Of a DNA stretch of 64,000 bases, positions 22,701-30,695 are shown piece by piece. The notes beneath the pieces were generated by a model. It was not told the origin of the DNA and searched no databases. It worked only from the letters and a program-made list of their open reading frames with translations. Position 1 is the first letter of the stretch. Every line of letters begins with the position of its first letter. The stretch comes from Sphingobacteriales bacterium 44-61 (GTDB lineage: Bacteria; Bacteroidota; Bacteroidia; Chitinophagales; Chitinophagaceae), in the NCBI GenBank assembly GCA_001898405.1, contig MKTW01000001.1:310001-374000 (forward strand), read 5' to 3'. A program made the translations under genes and the position numbers.

Positions 22701-25700
22701 CTTCATCCTTGTCAGGTCCTGCAGGTCAAAATCAAGATTGTTCAGTTCAGGCCAGATGGCAAGGCTGTCCATTGCGCCCCATTGCGTTTTCTTCAGCGGG
22801 ATCCTTACTTCATAATAGTTGCCCTGCACATCACTACCAAAACGGATCACAGCGGTAAGGGAACCATCAATGATCATATTATCAAACTGTCTTCCTTCGG
22901 CATGGATAAACATGCGCAGCTTTCCGTACTGGCGCATATCAAGGTTCATGTTTTTAAACACACCCCGTGCTTCTCCTGCAGGCAGGTTATCTATCTGCAT
23001 GCTGAGTGATTGCTCGTTCAGGTACAACTGCACATTATTATTGCTGAGCTGCTGTTGCCTTTCAATACCAGGGGGAATGCGGTAGTGGATCGGTTGGCGC
23101 TGATCGTTTTCCTCAACGTTTACTGCCAGTGTATTGAAGATGGCTGGATCATTGGCCGGCAGGTTTTGATAATTACCTGTAGTATCTATCTTATAATCAA
23201 ATTTCCTCCATTGATTCCTTACCAGTTCCAGTTTGCCAAAACGCATCACTACAGAATCTGCAAACCCTGTAACGAACATACGGATGAAGCGGATGGATTT
23301 AAAGTCGGGGATATTACCCACTTTGCTGGAAAACTCCGAAACAGGGATCCGGAATAAATACCAGTTCTCTTCCCTGGTTTGACCATTAGCGAGGTTAACC
23401 GGTACGTGACGTATATCTGTTATAAAATTACTTCCTACCGACATGTTTGGTTGAATATCCACTTCATACTGGAAATATTCTTCCACTTCATTCAGGGTAT
23501 TATCCCGGTTCATTTCCTCCGCGTCAGGATATTGTGTAAAGGCATTTACAAACTGGCTGTTGCCTGTTGAAATAGGTGAGTTTCCATGCGGATTATTGAT
23601 ATCCTTATATCTTCTTAAGATACCAGCATTAATTGCATCGTAACTTGGATCACGGTAAGGCTTAAAGTTATCAGCAGAGGGGTCGTTCACTGCGCGGGCA
23701 TAAGCGCCGGGAGCAACAGCTTGCAGACCGGTAAGATAATTATTGAATTTTGTTCTTTCCTCATCATCAGTAAGACCATCAAAACCTACGTCCTGGTATT
23801 GCCTGTCATTGGGATCATTGCTGAATGCATTGGTTACCTGCAAAGGATTGGAAGGCACTTTACCCCAAACGCTGGTATTATCTACCTGTGCATTGTTGGT
23901 TGGTGTCGGCAAGCCGTTCTCATACTGGCGCTTGCCATCCTTCAATATATCTTCTGAGATATTACCCAGGTTGAAAAAAAGCTTTCCGCCGGTTCGGCCA
24001 TTATTAATTACATAGGGGTCCTGCAACCAGAATTCGATGTATTCAACATTACTGGTCTCAAAATCCGTTTGATCAATATTGCGCATGATGCCTCCCCATG
24101 CCTGGGCTGGATTGGTCAAGGAACCATCGGGGCTGATACGGCCAGACCTGTTCTCATAGTTGTAAGGGCCTTTTTCTTTCGGGTAAAAAGCAAGGTCAAA
24201 GGTGGTCAGTAATCCCTGCCCGAAATCATTGGTGCGCTGCGGGAATATCTCTGTTTGAAACACCTGGCGTGTCTCCGGTTTGGACAATTCGTCCACATTA
24301 TTTTGTAAGGGATTGTTGGAATTATTTTTTTCCTGCAACACCGGTTCAATATTATACCAGGCAAGTTTGGCCCTGTTATAACCACTTGCCAGATCATTGT
24401 TCAGGGTTGCTTCGGGAAATTGCTGCGGCACGGAAGAAAGGTTCCAGTTGATCAGCGGGAAGCGGAGATCAATGGCAGAACGTGTTCCTTCAAAATCATC
24501 TATATAAGACAAACCATTGGCTCCTTTACCGATTTGCGGGGCATGCCCGGGTTGCAGCAAGGCAGCTTCACCATACGCAGTAATGGACGACATTGCATCG
24601 CTGGAATAAAAAGGCAGCTTATTCAAAAACTTGGTAAGCCTGGGCCAGTCGCTGCGATAATCCGCATCAAGTCCATACATGGTATTGCGGATGGGATCTT
24701 CACCATAAGACTGTTTTACAAAGAAGGGCCGCTCGCTAAGCCGTACGATGGTACCACCCAATGATAATTTTTTATTCGCCAGGTAATCCAACCGCAACCC
24801 CAGGAAACTTCTTTGCTGTATGCCAAACGCTGCCTGGTTTTCATATTGAATATTCACGGGCACTCCTGAGTTCAGAATAGCCTGGTTGATCACACGGAGT
24901 GTGCCCAGATCATAATTGATATCATAATCCACTCCTTCCTGCAGGGTTTGTCCACCTGCGGTTACGGTCACTGATCCACGCGGGATATTGAAACCAAGCT
25001 GGTATTCACCTGCACCCTGTGAAGTGGTCTTCGATCTTCCCATCAGCTTAAAGCGGTTGAGGTTGGCATAAGTTTGCGCAATCGCTTTGATGGTATCATA
25101 GAGGGGATAGTACAAATATTTCTGTCGCTGCTCGGGAGTAGCATACACGTAATCGAGATCATGACCAAAGGGTTCGAGTACCGGGAAGATCACGCGGCTC
25201 ATGGAAGAGAGCACGGTAAACCCTTCGATAAAATCGAATACGCCATCAGGCTGCGGATCATTCTGGTTATTGAGACGGTCAAGGTTGACAAGCGAGATCA
25301 ATGGCTGGCCTTCATATGCAGGTATTACATCTGAAGGAGGCAGGTAACGTTTTTCACCAAGACTGGGCTCTTCGTATAAAAGATCGAGTTTGAAATCAGC
25401 TCTTTCCAGTGCACCGTAACCAACCGAATAAACGTTTTTCATCATCAGGTCCCAGATAGGAAGATTCGTACGCTGGGAAGTTGCTTTCAATAATTTCAGG
25501 AAAAGAACTTTTTGTGTGGCACCGGTTGTATCAGGCGGCACGTCCTGGGAAAATTCCCCTACCTGGTAGGTCCTTCCATTGTAAGTGTATTGATAAGCTA
25601 CGCCCAACACTTCATCCGGTTGTAAAGGTTGATTGAGTGAAAGGAAGCCGATCTGCGGGTTGAAATAATAATCGGTAGGCTGCAGTTTACGGGCAAAAGT

Positions 25701-26993
25701 CTTTTCAAAATCCTGTACGGCGGTAAGACCAATAGAGGTCAGCACACTTTGCACCAAAGAAGAATTCCTTGAATTCGGATTGTTGGCCAGTGTCTGATAT
25801 AAGCCGTTTACATTGTTATAAGGTAAAGCATTGGGATCGCCGGGAGGGCCGATATAGGGATTGCCTTCACCAAGGTCCATCAACGCTACGATATCCCTGG
25901 TATCTGTGGTGGCACCGGTACGGTTGGTCACCCACACTTCCATTCTTAATATCTGCACATTGGAATTAACAATGGGCAGCTGGCTCATCGCGTTGTTATA
26001 GTTATTACGGAAATATTGCGCCAGCAAGAAGTGGCGGTTCTCTTCGTATTCATCTGCTTTCAGTGAAAAGTTCTGTGCTGAAGCGCCACCCTGCGAATTG
26101 ATGCTTTGCCGTTGTGCTCTTTGATTGGCCAGCACGCCGGTAACGAATAGTTTACCGAATTGCGCTTGCGTTTTCACCCCAAACAAAGATTGTGCACCGG
26201 GAATCAGCGTGCCTTTGGAAGTGAAGCTCACATTTCCCAACTGGAATTGCTTGATGATCTCATCATCTTTGCCCTGGTAATTGAGGTTAAGCTGGTTTTC
26301 AAAATCGAAATTGGCGAGGGTGTTATAATTGATCGGCAGTCTGAGTTTATCTCCAATTTTTGCATCCACCTGCAACTGCGCATTCATGTTGAAATCCAGG
26401 CCGCCATTGGTACGCGCCCTTTCCGGGAGGGTCGGGTTTTTGATATTCTGTCCCTGGTAACCCATCAGCAGACCCACATAACCCGAAGGTTTGATCTCCA
26501 CTTTGCCGGCGCCAACGATCCGGTTGAACCAGTTCCGGGAAGTTTTGAACTGTGGTTTGAACAACTTGCGGTTGAGTTCCGAAAGCATGTCCGCCCTTTT
26601 TCGAAAATATTCTTCTTCGTCTTTACGTCCCTGGAGCTGCAGGAACTCATCCCGTTTAAAAGAGACCGGAGTACGATAATTTTTTCCCCCGATAGTTTCA
26701 ATGATATAATATTCGCCTGTGATAGGATCGTATTGCACGTCCCGTTTCAGGAAAGCAGTATCCTTCAGATCGAAGGGGTTGCGATTGGGATTGGAATAAG
26801 GATCGCCGTAACGGTCACGGATCGGATAGCGGAGTGAATCAGGCCGGGTTGTATCCCTGCGGGCAGTTGTATCCTGGAAGGCTGGTGAAAAGAAACGCGC
26901 ATTCGCCTGCCCATAAGAGGCCAGTAAGATGGCAGTAAAGACCAACGTACGGAAAATATGCGCAGTCCAGAAGTTCAAATTCTCAACAATCAA
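19719..26993 (-). CDS. sprA: SprA, outer-membrane translocon of the type IX secretion system
   Basis: 2424 residues, in the usual range for SprA/Sov. The protein forms the very large outer-membrane barrel through which folded T9SS cargo leaves. Visible features: an N-terminal signal sequence (hydrophobic LVFTAILLASYG), the DPFN-type leader (DSLRYPIRDRYGDPYSNPNR), many amphipathic beta-strands such as GKVEIKPSGYVGLLMGYQGQ, and a C-terminal strand VSLKFYFEQNRNIP ending LQVNISLAQ. No ATG exists near the start; TTG codons at 26993 or 26978 are candidates. A highly basic helix lies at about residues 1916-1945. Upstream ruvA is 23 bp away and downstream wbpB-like is eight bp away, so an operon is likely. 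Confidence 0.95.
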   Translation of the reverse strand: MIVENLNFWTAHIFRTLVFTAILLASYGQANARFFSPAFQDTTARRDTTRPDSLRYPIRDRYGDPYSNPNRNPFDLKDTAFLKRDVQYDPITGEYYIIETIGGKNYRTPVSFKRDEFLQLQGRKDEEEYFRKRADMLSELNRKLFKPQFKTSRNWFNRIVGAGKVEIKPSGYVGLLMGYQGQNIKNPTLPERARTNGGLDFNMNAQLQVDAKIGDKLRLPINYNTLANFDFENQLNLNYQGKDDEIIKQFQLGNVSFTSKGTLIPGAQSLFGVKTQAQFGKLFVTGVLANQRAQRQSINSQGGASAQNFSLKADEYEENRHFLLAQYFRNNYNNAMSQLPIVNSNVQILRMEVWVTNRTGATTDTRDIVALMDLGEGNPYIGPPGDPNALPYNNVNGLYQTLANNPNSRNSSLVQSVLTSIGLTAVQDFEKTFARKLQPTDYYFNPQIGFLSLNQPLQPDEVLGVAYQYTYNGRTYQVGEFSQDVPPDTTGATQKVLFLKLLKATSQRTNLPIWDLMMKNVYSVGYGALERADFKLDLLYEEPSLGEKRYLPPSDVIPAYEGQPLISLVNLDRLNNQNDPQPDGVFDFIEGFTVLSSMSRVIFPVLEPFGHDLDYVYATPEQRQKYLYYPLYDTIKAIAQTYANLNRFKLMGRSKTTSQGAGEYQLGFNIPRGSVTVTAGGQTLQEGVDYDINYDLGTLRVINQAILNSGVPVNIQYENQAAFGIQQRSFLGLRLDYLANKKLSLGGTIVRLSERPFFVKQSYGEDPIRNTMYGLDADYRSDWPRLTKFLNKLPFYSSDAMSSITAYGEAALLQPGHAPQIGKGANGLSYIDDFEGTRSAIDLRFPLINWNLSSVPQQFPEATLNNDLASGYNRAKLAWYNIEPVLQEKNNSNNPLQNNVDELSKPETRQVFQTEIFPQRTNDFGQGLLTTFDLAFYPKEKGPYNYENRSGRISPDGSLTNPAQAWGGIMRNIDQTDFETSNVEYIEFWLQDPYVINNGRTGGKLFFNLGNISEDILKDGKRQYENGLPTPTNNAQVDNTSVWGKVPSNPLQVTNAFSNDPNDRQYQDVGFDGLTDDEERTKFNNYLTGLQAVAPGAYARAVNDPSADNFKPYRDPSYDAINAGILRRYKDINNPHGNSPISTGNSQFVNAFTQYPDAEEMNRDNTLNEVEEYFQYEVDIQPNMSVGSNFITDIRHVPVNLANGQTREENWYLFRIPVSEFSSKVGNIPDFKSIRFIRMFVTGFADSVVMRFGKLELVRNQWRKFDYKIDTTGNYQNLPANDPAIFNTLAVNVEENDQRQPIHYRIPPGIERQQQLSNNNVQLYLNEQSLSMQIDNLPAGEARGVFKNMNLDMRQYGKLRMFIHAEGRQFDNMIIDGSLTAVIRFGSDVQGNYYEVRIPLKKTQWGAMDSLAIWPELNNLDFDLQDLTRMKLRRNQSGISPSQYYSEKLDNGRTYALIGNPNLGEVRSMLLSVENSTKNPVSAEIWFNELRFSNMDEKGGWAALGRVDLKLADLGSITVAGTAKSRGFGTLEQRVNERSREDVRTFDVSANIDAGKLLPKKLGIQIPVYAGISRISSTPEYDPYDLDIKLKDKLDAATSGHMADSIKNDAQDITTIKTLNFTNVKKLKTDGKRPKIWSLTNVDFSYSYIYTQQHNPLIENYEMKRTRGVIGYNYAPQPKYIEPFKGVIKSKSKWWSLIRDFNFNYVPSQLSFRADIFRQFGATRPRNVGGGPYKIPETYDKYFTFDRYYILQWNLTRSLTIDFTATNNARVDEPFGRIDTDAKKDSVRSNLFKGGRNTQYAQKLIATYNVPMQKIPFLDWTTLRASYSTDYNWLAASLLARSLGNTLSNTQTRTINGELNFEQLYSKSRFLRAALTPPANKPKTNAPVPPKTAKPVTEGPDNKVSQALPDSVLAKMTPKQRRKAKREQRRKEREEKRRLKELNKQTLPEVGGAMRTVAGLVTAVKRVGIQYTQDFGTTLPGYMDSTRVLGLNPRSGQPGLGFLFGYQPDTNWINNFGAKGLLSNDPRVTAMIQQRYNQRLNVTAQVSPFRDFNIDLNLDKTYSKQYSELYKDTSATGTAGLSRLSPYAAGSFSISYISYQTLFDKFDPNVVSETFKRFEANRVALSQKLGLENPYVNNPTPGADGYVEGYGRYAQDVVIPAFIAAYTNKNPTSVKGVKNNNPNISSNPFSGFIPKPNWTVTYSGLSRVGDLERIFTNVTIRHGYHSTLSMNSFNTALLFQDPLRVSYPSFRDSLTGNFIPYFLVPNISIQEQFDPLIGVEMTFTNQLSTRFEYRKSRTLSLSLIDYQLADTRSYEFTFGFDWRKKGVPLLRKIGKMKLDNDITFKLDFSIRDDATANSKLDQGTAFGTSGQRVIRIAPSIDYILNNRVSLKFYFEQNRNIPKISNAFPITNTRAGLQVNISLAQ

Positions 26994-27016
26994 TTAGTTC
27001 CAGAAATATTTGGCAA

Positions 27017-27598
27017 TCAGAGGATACGGAGAGATTTCTTGATGAGCTCTTCCACAAGCAGATTAGGCTCTGAAGCAAGGGTCTTTTTAATGGCCTGTTC
27101 AGCTACTGTCCGGTTGATTCCTAAAGCTATCAGTGCATTTAACGCATCCTGTTGCAAAGTATTGTTTTTCATAGGGGAAATATTTGCTTCCAGGGGGTGT
27201 TTGGAGAGCTTGTCTTTCAGCTCCAAAACCAGCCTTTCGGCACTTTTCCGGCCAATCCCTTTAATGCCTTCAAGGGTGCGGATATCCGACTGAACAATGG
27301 CTTTGGCAAGCTCCTCCGGTTTGAGGTAGGAAAGCATCATCCGGGCTGTGGAAGCCCCGATACCGGAAACACTGATCAGTTGCTGGAACATTTCTTTTTC
27401 AGCAGGTTCAAAAAAACCATAAAGGAGATGCGCATCTTCCCGGATAATAAGTACAGTATGCAATAGTCCTTTTTCAAGGTCCTGCAACCGGGAATAGGTA
27501 TTCAGGCTGATCAGCACTTCATAACCTACTCCATTAACGTCCACCTGCACGGAAGCAGGGGTTTTAAGAACAAAATCACCTTTGAGATATGCAATCAT
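27017..27598 (-). CDS. ruvA: Holliday junction branch migration protein RuvA
   Basis: 193 residues, normal length. RuvA tetramers bind the four-way DNA junction and load the RuvB motor. The N-terminal OB-fold has YEVLISLNTYSRL; two helix-hairpin-helix motifs follow (LISVSGIGASTARMML and LEGIKGIGRKSAERLVLEL); the flexible linker is followed by domain III (DALNALIALGINRTVAEQAIK) that contacts RuvB. ruvA beside sprA is a common order in Bacteroidota. The start codon lies four bases from an 8-bp inverted repeat. Confidence 0.97.
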   Translation of the reverse strand: MIAYLKGDFVLKTPASVQVDVNGVGYEVLISLNTYSRLQDLEKGLLHTVLIIREDAHLLYGFFEPAEKEMFQQLISVSGIGASTARMMLSYLKPEELAKAIVQSDIRTLEGIKGIGRKSAERLVLELKDKLSKHPLEANISPMKNNTLQQDALNALIALGINRTVAEQAIKKTLASEPNLLVEELIKKSLRIL

Positions 27599-27600
27599 GG

Positions 27601-27621
27601 CGCGAAAATAGTGTTTTCGCG
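27601..27621. repeat. Inverted repeat at the ruvA start
   Basis: CGCGAAAA-TAGTG-TTTTCGCG, directly upstream of the ruvA ATG and overlapping a weak -7 box (minus strand TATTTTCG). Possible operator or mRNA hairpin. Confidence 0.45.
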
Positions 27622-27634
27622 GGTCGTTGACAGA

Positions 27635-27684
27635 TGTTCGTTGGCCGTTGACCGAATGGCCATTCGGTCAACGGCCAACGAACA
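27635..27684. repeat. 50-bp perfect palindrome between divergent ruvA and fabH
   Basis: Each arm contains GTTCGTTGGCC and GTTGACCGAATGGC; the arms are exact complements with no loop. Outer GTTGA/TCAAC pairs (27626-27630, 27688-27692) extend it. It lies between two divergent start codons, so it is not a terminator of either gene. Confidence 0.8.
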
Positions 27685-27710
27685 CCGCTCAACAGACACC
27701 AGCTTTCCCT

Positions 27711-27718
27711 TAACTTTG
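27711..27718 (+). promoter_or_regulatory. fabH -7 box
   Basis: TAACTTTG, full consensus, 26 bp before the fabH ATG. The long palindrome ends 27 bp upstream of it. Confidence 0.5.
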
Positions 27719-27744
27719 GCTACTTTTTTAATAAATACTCCAAG

Positions 27745-28737
27745 ATGAGCAATAAAACAACAGCAGCTATCACAGCAGTAGGGGGATATGTGCCTGAAGA
27801 CAGGCTGACCAATTTTGATTTAGAGAAAATGGTGGATACTACAGACGAATGGATCCGTACCAGGACCGGAATTGAAGAAAGAAGAATATTAAAAGGTGAG
27901 GGAAAAGCCACTTCCGATATGGTAGTTCCGGTGATCCAGGAGATCTGCCGCAAAAGAGGTATCGACCCCATGGAGATCGATTGTGTGATCGTAGCCACCG
28001 TTACACCCGATATGGTATTTCCGGCCACTGCCAATATCGCCTGCGATAAAGTAGGCGCTAAAAATGCATTTGGTTTTGACGTGTCGGCAGCCTGCTCCGG
28101 TTTCTTATACGCATTGACCCTGGGCTCTTCACTGATCGAATCCGGCCGCTATAAAAAAGTGATCGTTGCAGGCGCTGATAAAATGAGCGCCATTGTTGAT
28201 TATACCGACCGCACTACCTGTATCATTTTCGGCGACGGTGCAGGTGGCTTACTACTTGAACCTAACCAGGACGGCTATGGCATACAGGACAGTTTGCTGA
28301 AAAGCGATGGCAGCGGTTGCCATTACCTTCACATGAAAGCCGGCGGCTCATTAAAACCCGCATCCCACGAAACGGTAGACAAGAAAGAGCACTATATTTA
28401 CCAGGAAGGACAGGCCGTTTATAAGTTTGCCGTAAAAGGAATGGCCGATGTAAGCGCAGAACTGCTGGAAAGAAATAAACTCACCGGCGACGATGTCACC
28501 TGGCTCGTTCCCCACCAGGCCAATCTGCGCATCATCGATGCTACAGCCAACCGAGTAGGTTTGCCTAAAGAAAAAATAATGATCAATATCCAGAAATACG
28601 GCAATACTACGGCAGGCACCATTCCACTTTGCCTGTGGGACTGGGAAAGCAGGCTGAAAAAAGGAGATACGCTGTTGCTGGCCGCATTCGGAGGCGGGTT
28701 CACCTGGGGAGCCACTCTTGTGAAATGGGGACACTAA
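27745..28737 (+). CDS. fabH: 3-oxoacyl-ACP synthase III
   Basis: 330 residues. FabH condenses acyl-CoA (often branched in Bacteroidota) with malonyl-ACP to start fatty acid synthesis. The catalytic triad is visible: Cys117 in VSAACSGF, His257 in VPHQANLRI and Asn287 in YGNTTAGT; the N-terminal DEWIRTRTGIEERR is also typical. It is a single gene followed by a strong terminator at 28763. Downstream steps such as fabD lie 4 kb away on the other strand. Confidence 0.96.
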   Translation: MSNKTTAAITAVGGYVPEDRLTNFDLEKMVDTTDEWIRTRTGIEERRILKGEGKATSDMVVPVIQEICRKRGIDPMEIDCVIVATVTPDMVFPATANIACDKVGAKNAFGFDVSAACSGFLYALTLGSSLIESGRYKKVIVAGADKMSAIVDYTDRTTCIIFGDGAGGLLLEPNQDGYGIQDSLLKSDGSGCHYLHMKAGGSLKPASHETVDKKEHYIYQEGQAVYKFAVKGMADVSAELLERNKLTGDDVTWLVPHQANLRIIDATANRVGLPKEKIMINIQKYGNTTAGTIPLCLWDWESRLKKGDTLLLAAFGGGFTWGATLVKWGH

Positions 28738-28762
28738 ACAATACTCCGGTTAATAAATTTTA

Positions 28763-28798
28763 AAAGAGCCGCCTGGTATCAGGCGGCTCTTTATTTTT
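28763..28798 (+). terminator. fabH terminator
   Basis: AAAGAGCCGCCTG-GTAT-CAGGCGGCTCTTT, a 13-bp perfect stem, then ATTTTT. Confidence 0.88.
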
Positions 28799-29148
28799 AC
28801 GATGACTTTCTATCAGCTGTATTTTGAAGGGTAAACCTGTTATCCATCCTCGGTCATCAGAAGTGGGTTTAATGGTAATAGTTTTCTCAGGCAGGGCCCT
28901 CCGGCTTACAGCAAGGAAGAGGATGGAGATGCAGTAACAGGTGGACTCCGTTTTTAATCCAGCGACGAATCTCTGGCTTTCCCAACACCTAAAAAATCGA
29001 GGATTCAGCACAATGTGACAGGGCTTTAAATAGTGGGTTCATAGATACATATTGATAATCAACATCTATCGCGAAACAATACGCACCAATTGTGACGCTT
29101 TTTTTAAGTGTTTACATTTAGTAATTTGTGGTAATCAACCTCTCCTAA
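28799..29148. other. Intergenic region with no recognised gene
   Basis: An 83-codon minus-strand frame crosses the fabH terminator and is not convincing. The only structure is an interrupted inverted repeat (ATAGAT and ATCTAT around TTGATAATCAA, about 29042-29070), which could be an operator for the gene at 29149. Confidence 0.3.
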
Positions 29149-30624
29149 ATGCATAGAAATCCTGCAATCCAGATCTGTCATCAGCTGAATGGGAAACAAG
29201 CCCAGGCACTGAAAACGATATTGATGCAGGATAAGCGATCCACCTCCCTCAAATTGTTTAACATCATCAGGAGCTTTCCTCCTAAAGATGTACCAAAGGA
29301 ACAACTCTATAAAAAACTTTACGGCAAGAACTATGATCCGGACAAGGATTACCTGCTTCGTAACGAACTCCGCCTGCTCCGGCAAAAGCTGGACAAATTC
29401 CTTTTGCAAAAAAGCCTGGAAATCCTACTGGATGAAGATGAAGTGTTCCGCCAGCAAATGACGCTGCATGCTTATAAACATTTCAAGCTCTACGACCTTT
29501 TTTATGACAGCTTTGAAAAAGCAGCCGCTGCGGCTGAAGAAGCTTTTCGTTTTGGTGAAGCATTGGAAATGCAGAACTGGTATCTTGATCTGGCCTACCA
29601 GCATCAGTTCAGTGCAGTAAGGGATTATGAAGAAAAAGCTGCTTTCTTTAAAAAGATGACAGAGATGACGAAAAGCACAATGGGTAAGCAACTGGTTGCA
29701 CAATGGCGGATGGGTGAATTTTACCAGGCACTGGAATTTTATTACCTGCGATTGCTGGGGCAGTCACATGCTTCAGCTCCTGGCATTACTGACGCTGCCA
29801 GTTTTGAACTCTCTTCATTTGAACATCCGTTCAGTCTTTATTATCATCATCGCAGTCTTGCCTTTTATACAGAAGGGCACGATCGCCTGGCTCATTTCCT
29901 GAAAGCTTACCAGGCATTGCAAACGCATGCGCCAAGAGATAAGCATATCACAGAATTGCTCGTAAATGTGCTGCTGGGTATTGGCCGCACGCTGCAACAA
30001 CTGGGCGATTTTGAACAGGCCGATATCTATTTAAGCAAAGCCATCAACGACTATGCAAAAGAAATGGCTACGCTTGCTTCCAAAGAGAAATTATATGCCA
30101 ACTATCTTATCAACCTGCTGAATATAGGAGAATATGAAAAGGCCATTCAGGTATTACAACAACTGCAGAAAGAAGTAAGCGATACCGGTTATGCTCAATA
30201 CTGGTACAGCATCTATAAACTCACTGCTTATATCGGTTTGCGGAAAACGGCTGAGATCCGGCAGGGTCTTCCTGCAAATTATACAGCTATTCCACTGCAA
30301 CACCGGGTTTATTTCCGGATCATCAGCAGCATCTATTTTTATCTTACTGGTGAACTGGAATGGGCTTATAAAGAAGCATACAACCTGCTGCACACCAAAC
30401 TTGCAGAAGAATACGGACAGGAACAACTGGCCATTATAGAATTGCTGGAAACCTTTTTCCAGTTTATCGACAAATACAGCAATTTCCGCCAGCTACCTGC
30501 GAGAGAAAGCAAAAAACTGGAACAAAGACTCCTTGCCATCAACACCAGCAAGATCAATGATATCAATATACTGCCGGTTTATTTATGGCTGAAAAAGGAG
30601 ATAAACAAGAGCCTGCAATTATAA
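29149..30624 (+). CDS. Helical-repeat (TPR-like) protein, unknown function
   Basis: 491 residues, soluble, without a signal peptide. The N-terminal part (LKLFNIIRSFPPKDVPKEQL, LYGKNYDPDKDYLLRNELRL) is helical, with LLRNELRLLRQKLDKFLL as a probable coiled coil. The rest is alpha-helical pairs resembling TPR units, most clearly LGDFEQADIYLSKAINDYAK and IGEYEKAIQVLQQLQKE. Such scaffolds mediate protein contacts; no catalytic residues were found. The ATG at 29149 is used; an in-frame ATG at 29224 is an alternative. It stands alone between two intergenic gaps. Confidence 0.75.
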   Translation: MHRNPAIQICHQLNGKQAQALKTILMQDKRSTSLKLFNIIRSFPPKDVPKEQLYKKLYGKNYDPDKDYLLRNELRLLRQKLDKFLLQKSLEILLDEDEVFRQQMTLHAYKHFKLYDLFYDSFEKAAAAAEEAFRFGEALEMQNWYLDLAYQHQFSAVRDYEEKAAFFKKMTEMTKSTMGKQLVAQWRMGEFYQALEFYYLRLLGQSHASAPGITDAASFELSSFEHPFSLYYHHRSLAFYTEGHDRLAHFLKAYQALQTHAPRDKHITELLVNVLLGIGRTLQQLGDFEQADIYLSKAINDYAKEMATLASKEKLYANYLINLLNIGEYEKAIQVLQQLQKEVSDTGYAQYWYSIYKLTAYIGLRKTAEIRQGLPANYTAIPLQHRVYFRIISSIYFYLTGELEWAYKEAYNLLHTKLAEEYGQEQLAIIELLETFFQFIDKYSNFRQLPARESKKLEQRLLAINTSKINDINILPVYLWLKKEINKSLQL

Positions 30625-30695
30625 TCCCTTCTCTATCCCAGTTTATTCCTCTACTTTTGAAGCCTCAAAAAAGCCCATCAGTTTAATTGACTATC

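Noticed and set aside
26160-26837. Plus-strand 225-codon frame inside sprA
   Set aside because: It is antisense to well-conserved SprA sequence, whose codon bias opens the opposite frame.
28760-29011. Minus-strand frame of 83 codons after fabH
   Set aside because: It contains the fabH terminator hairpin and has no recognisable motif.
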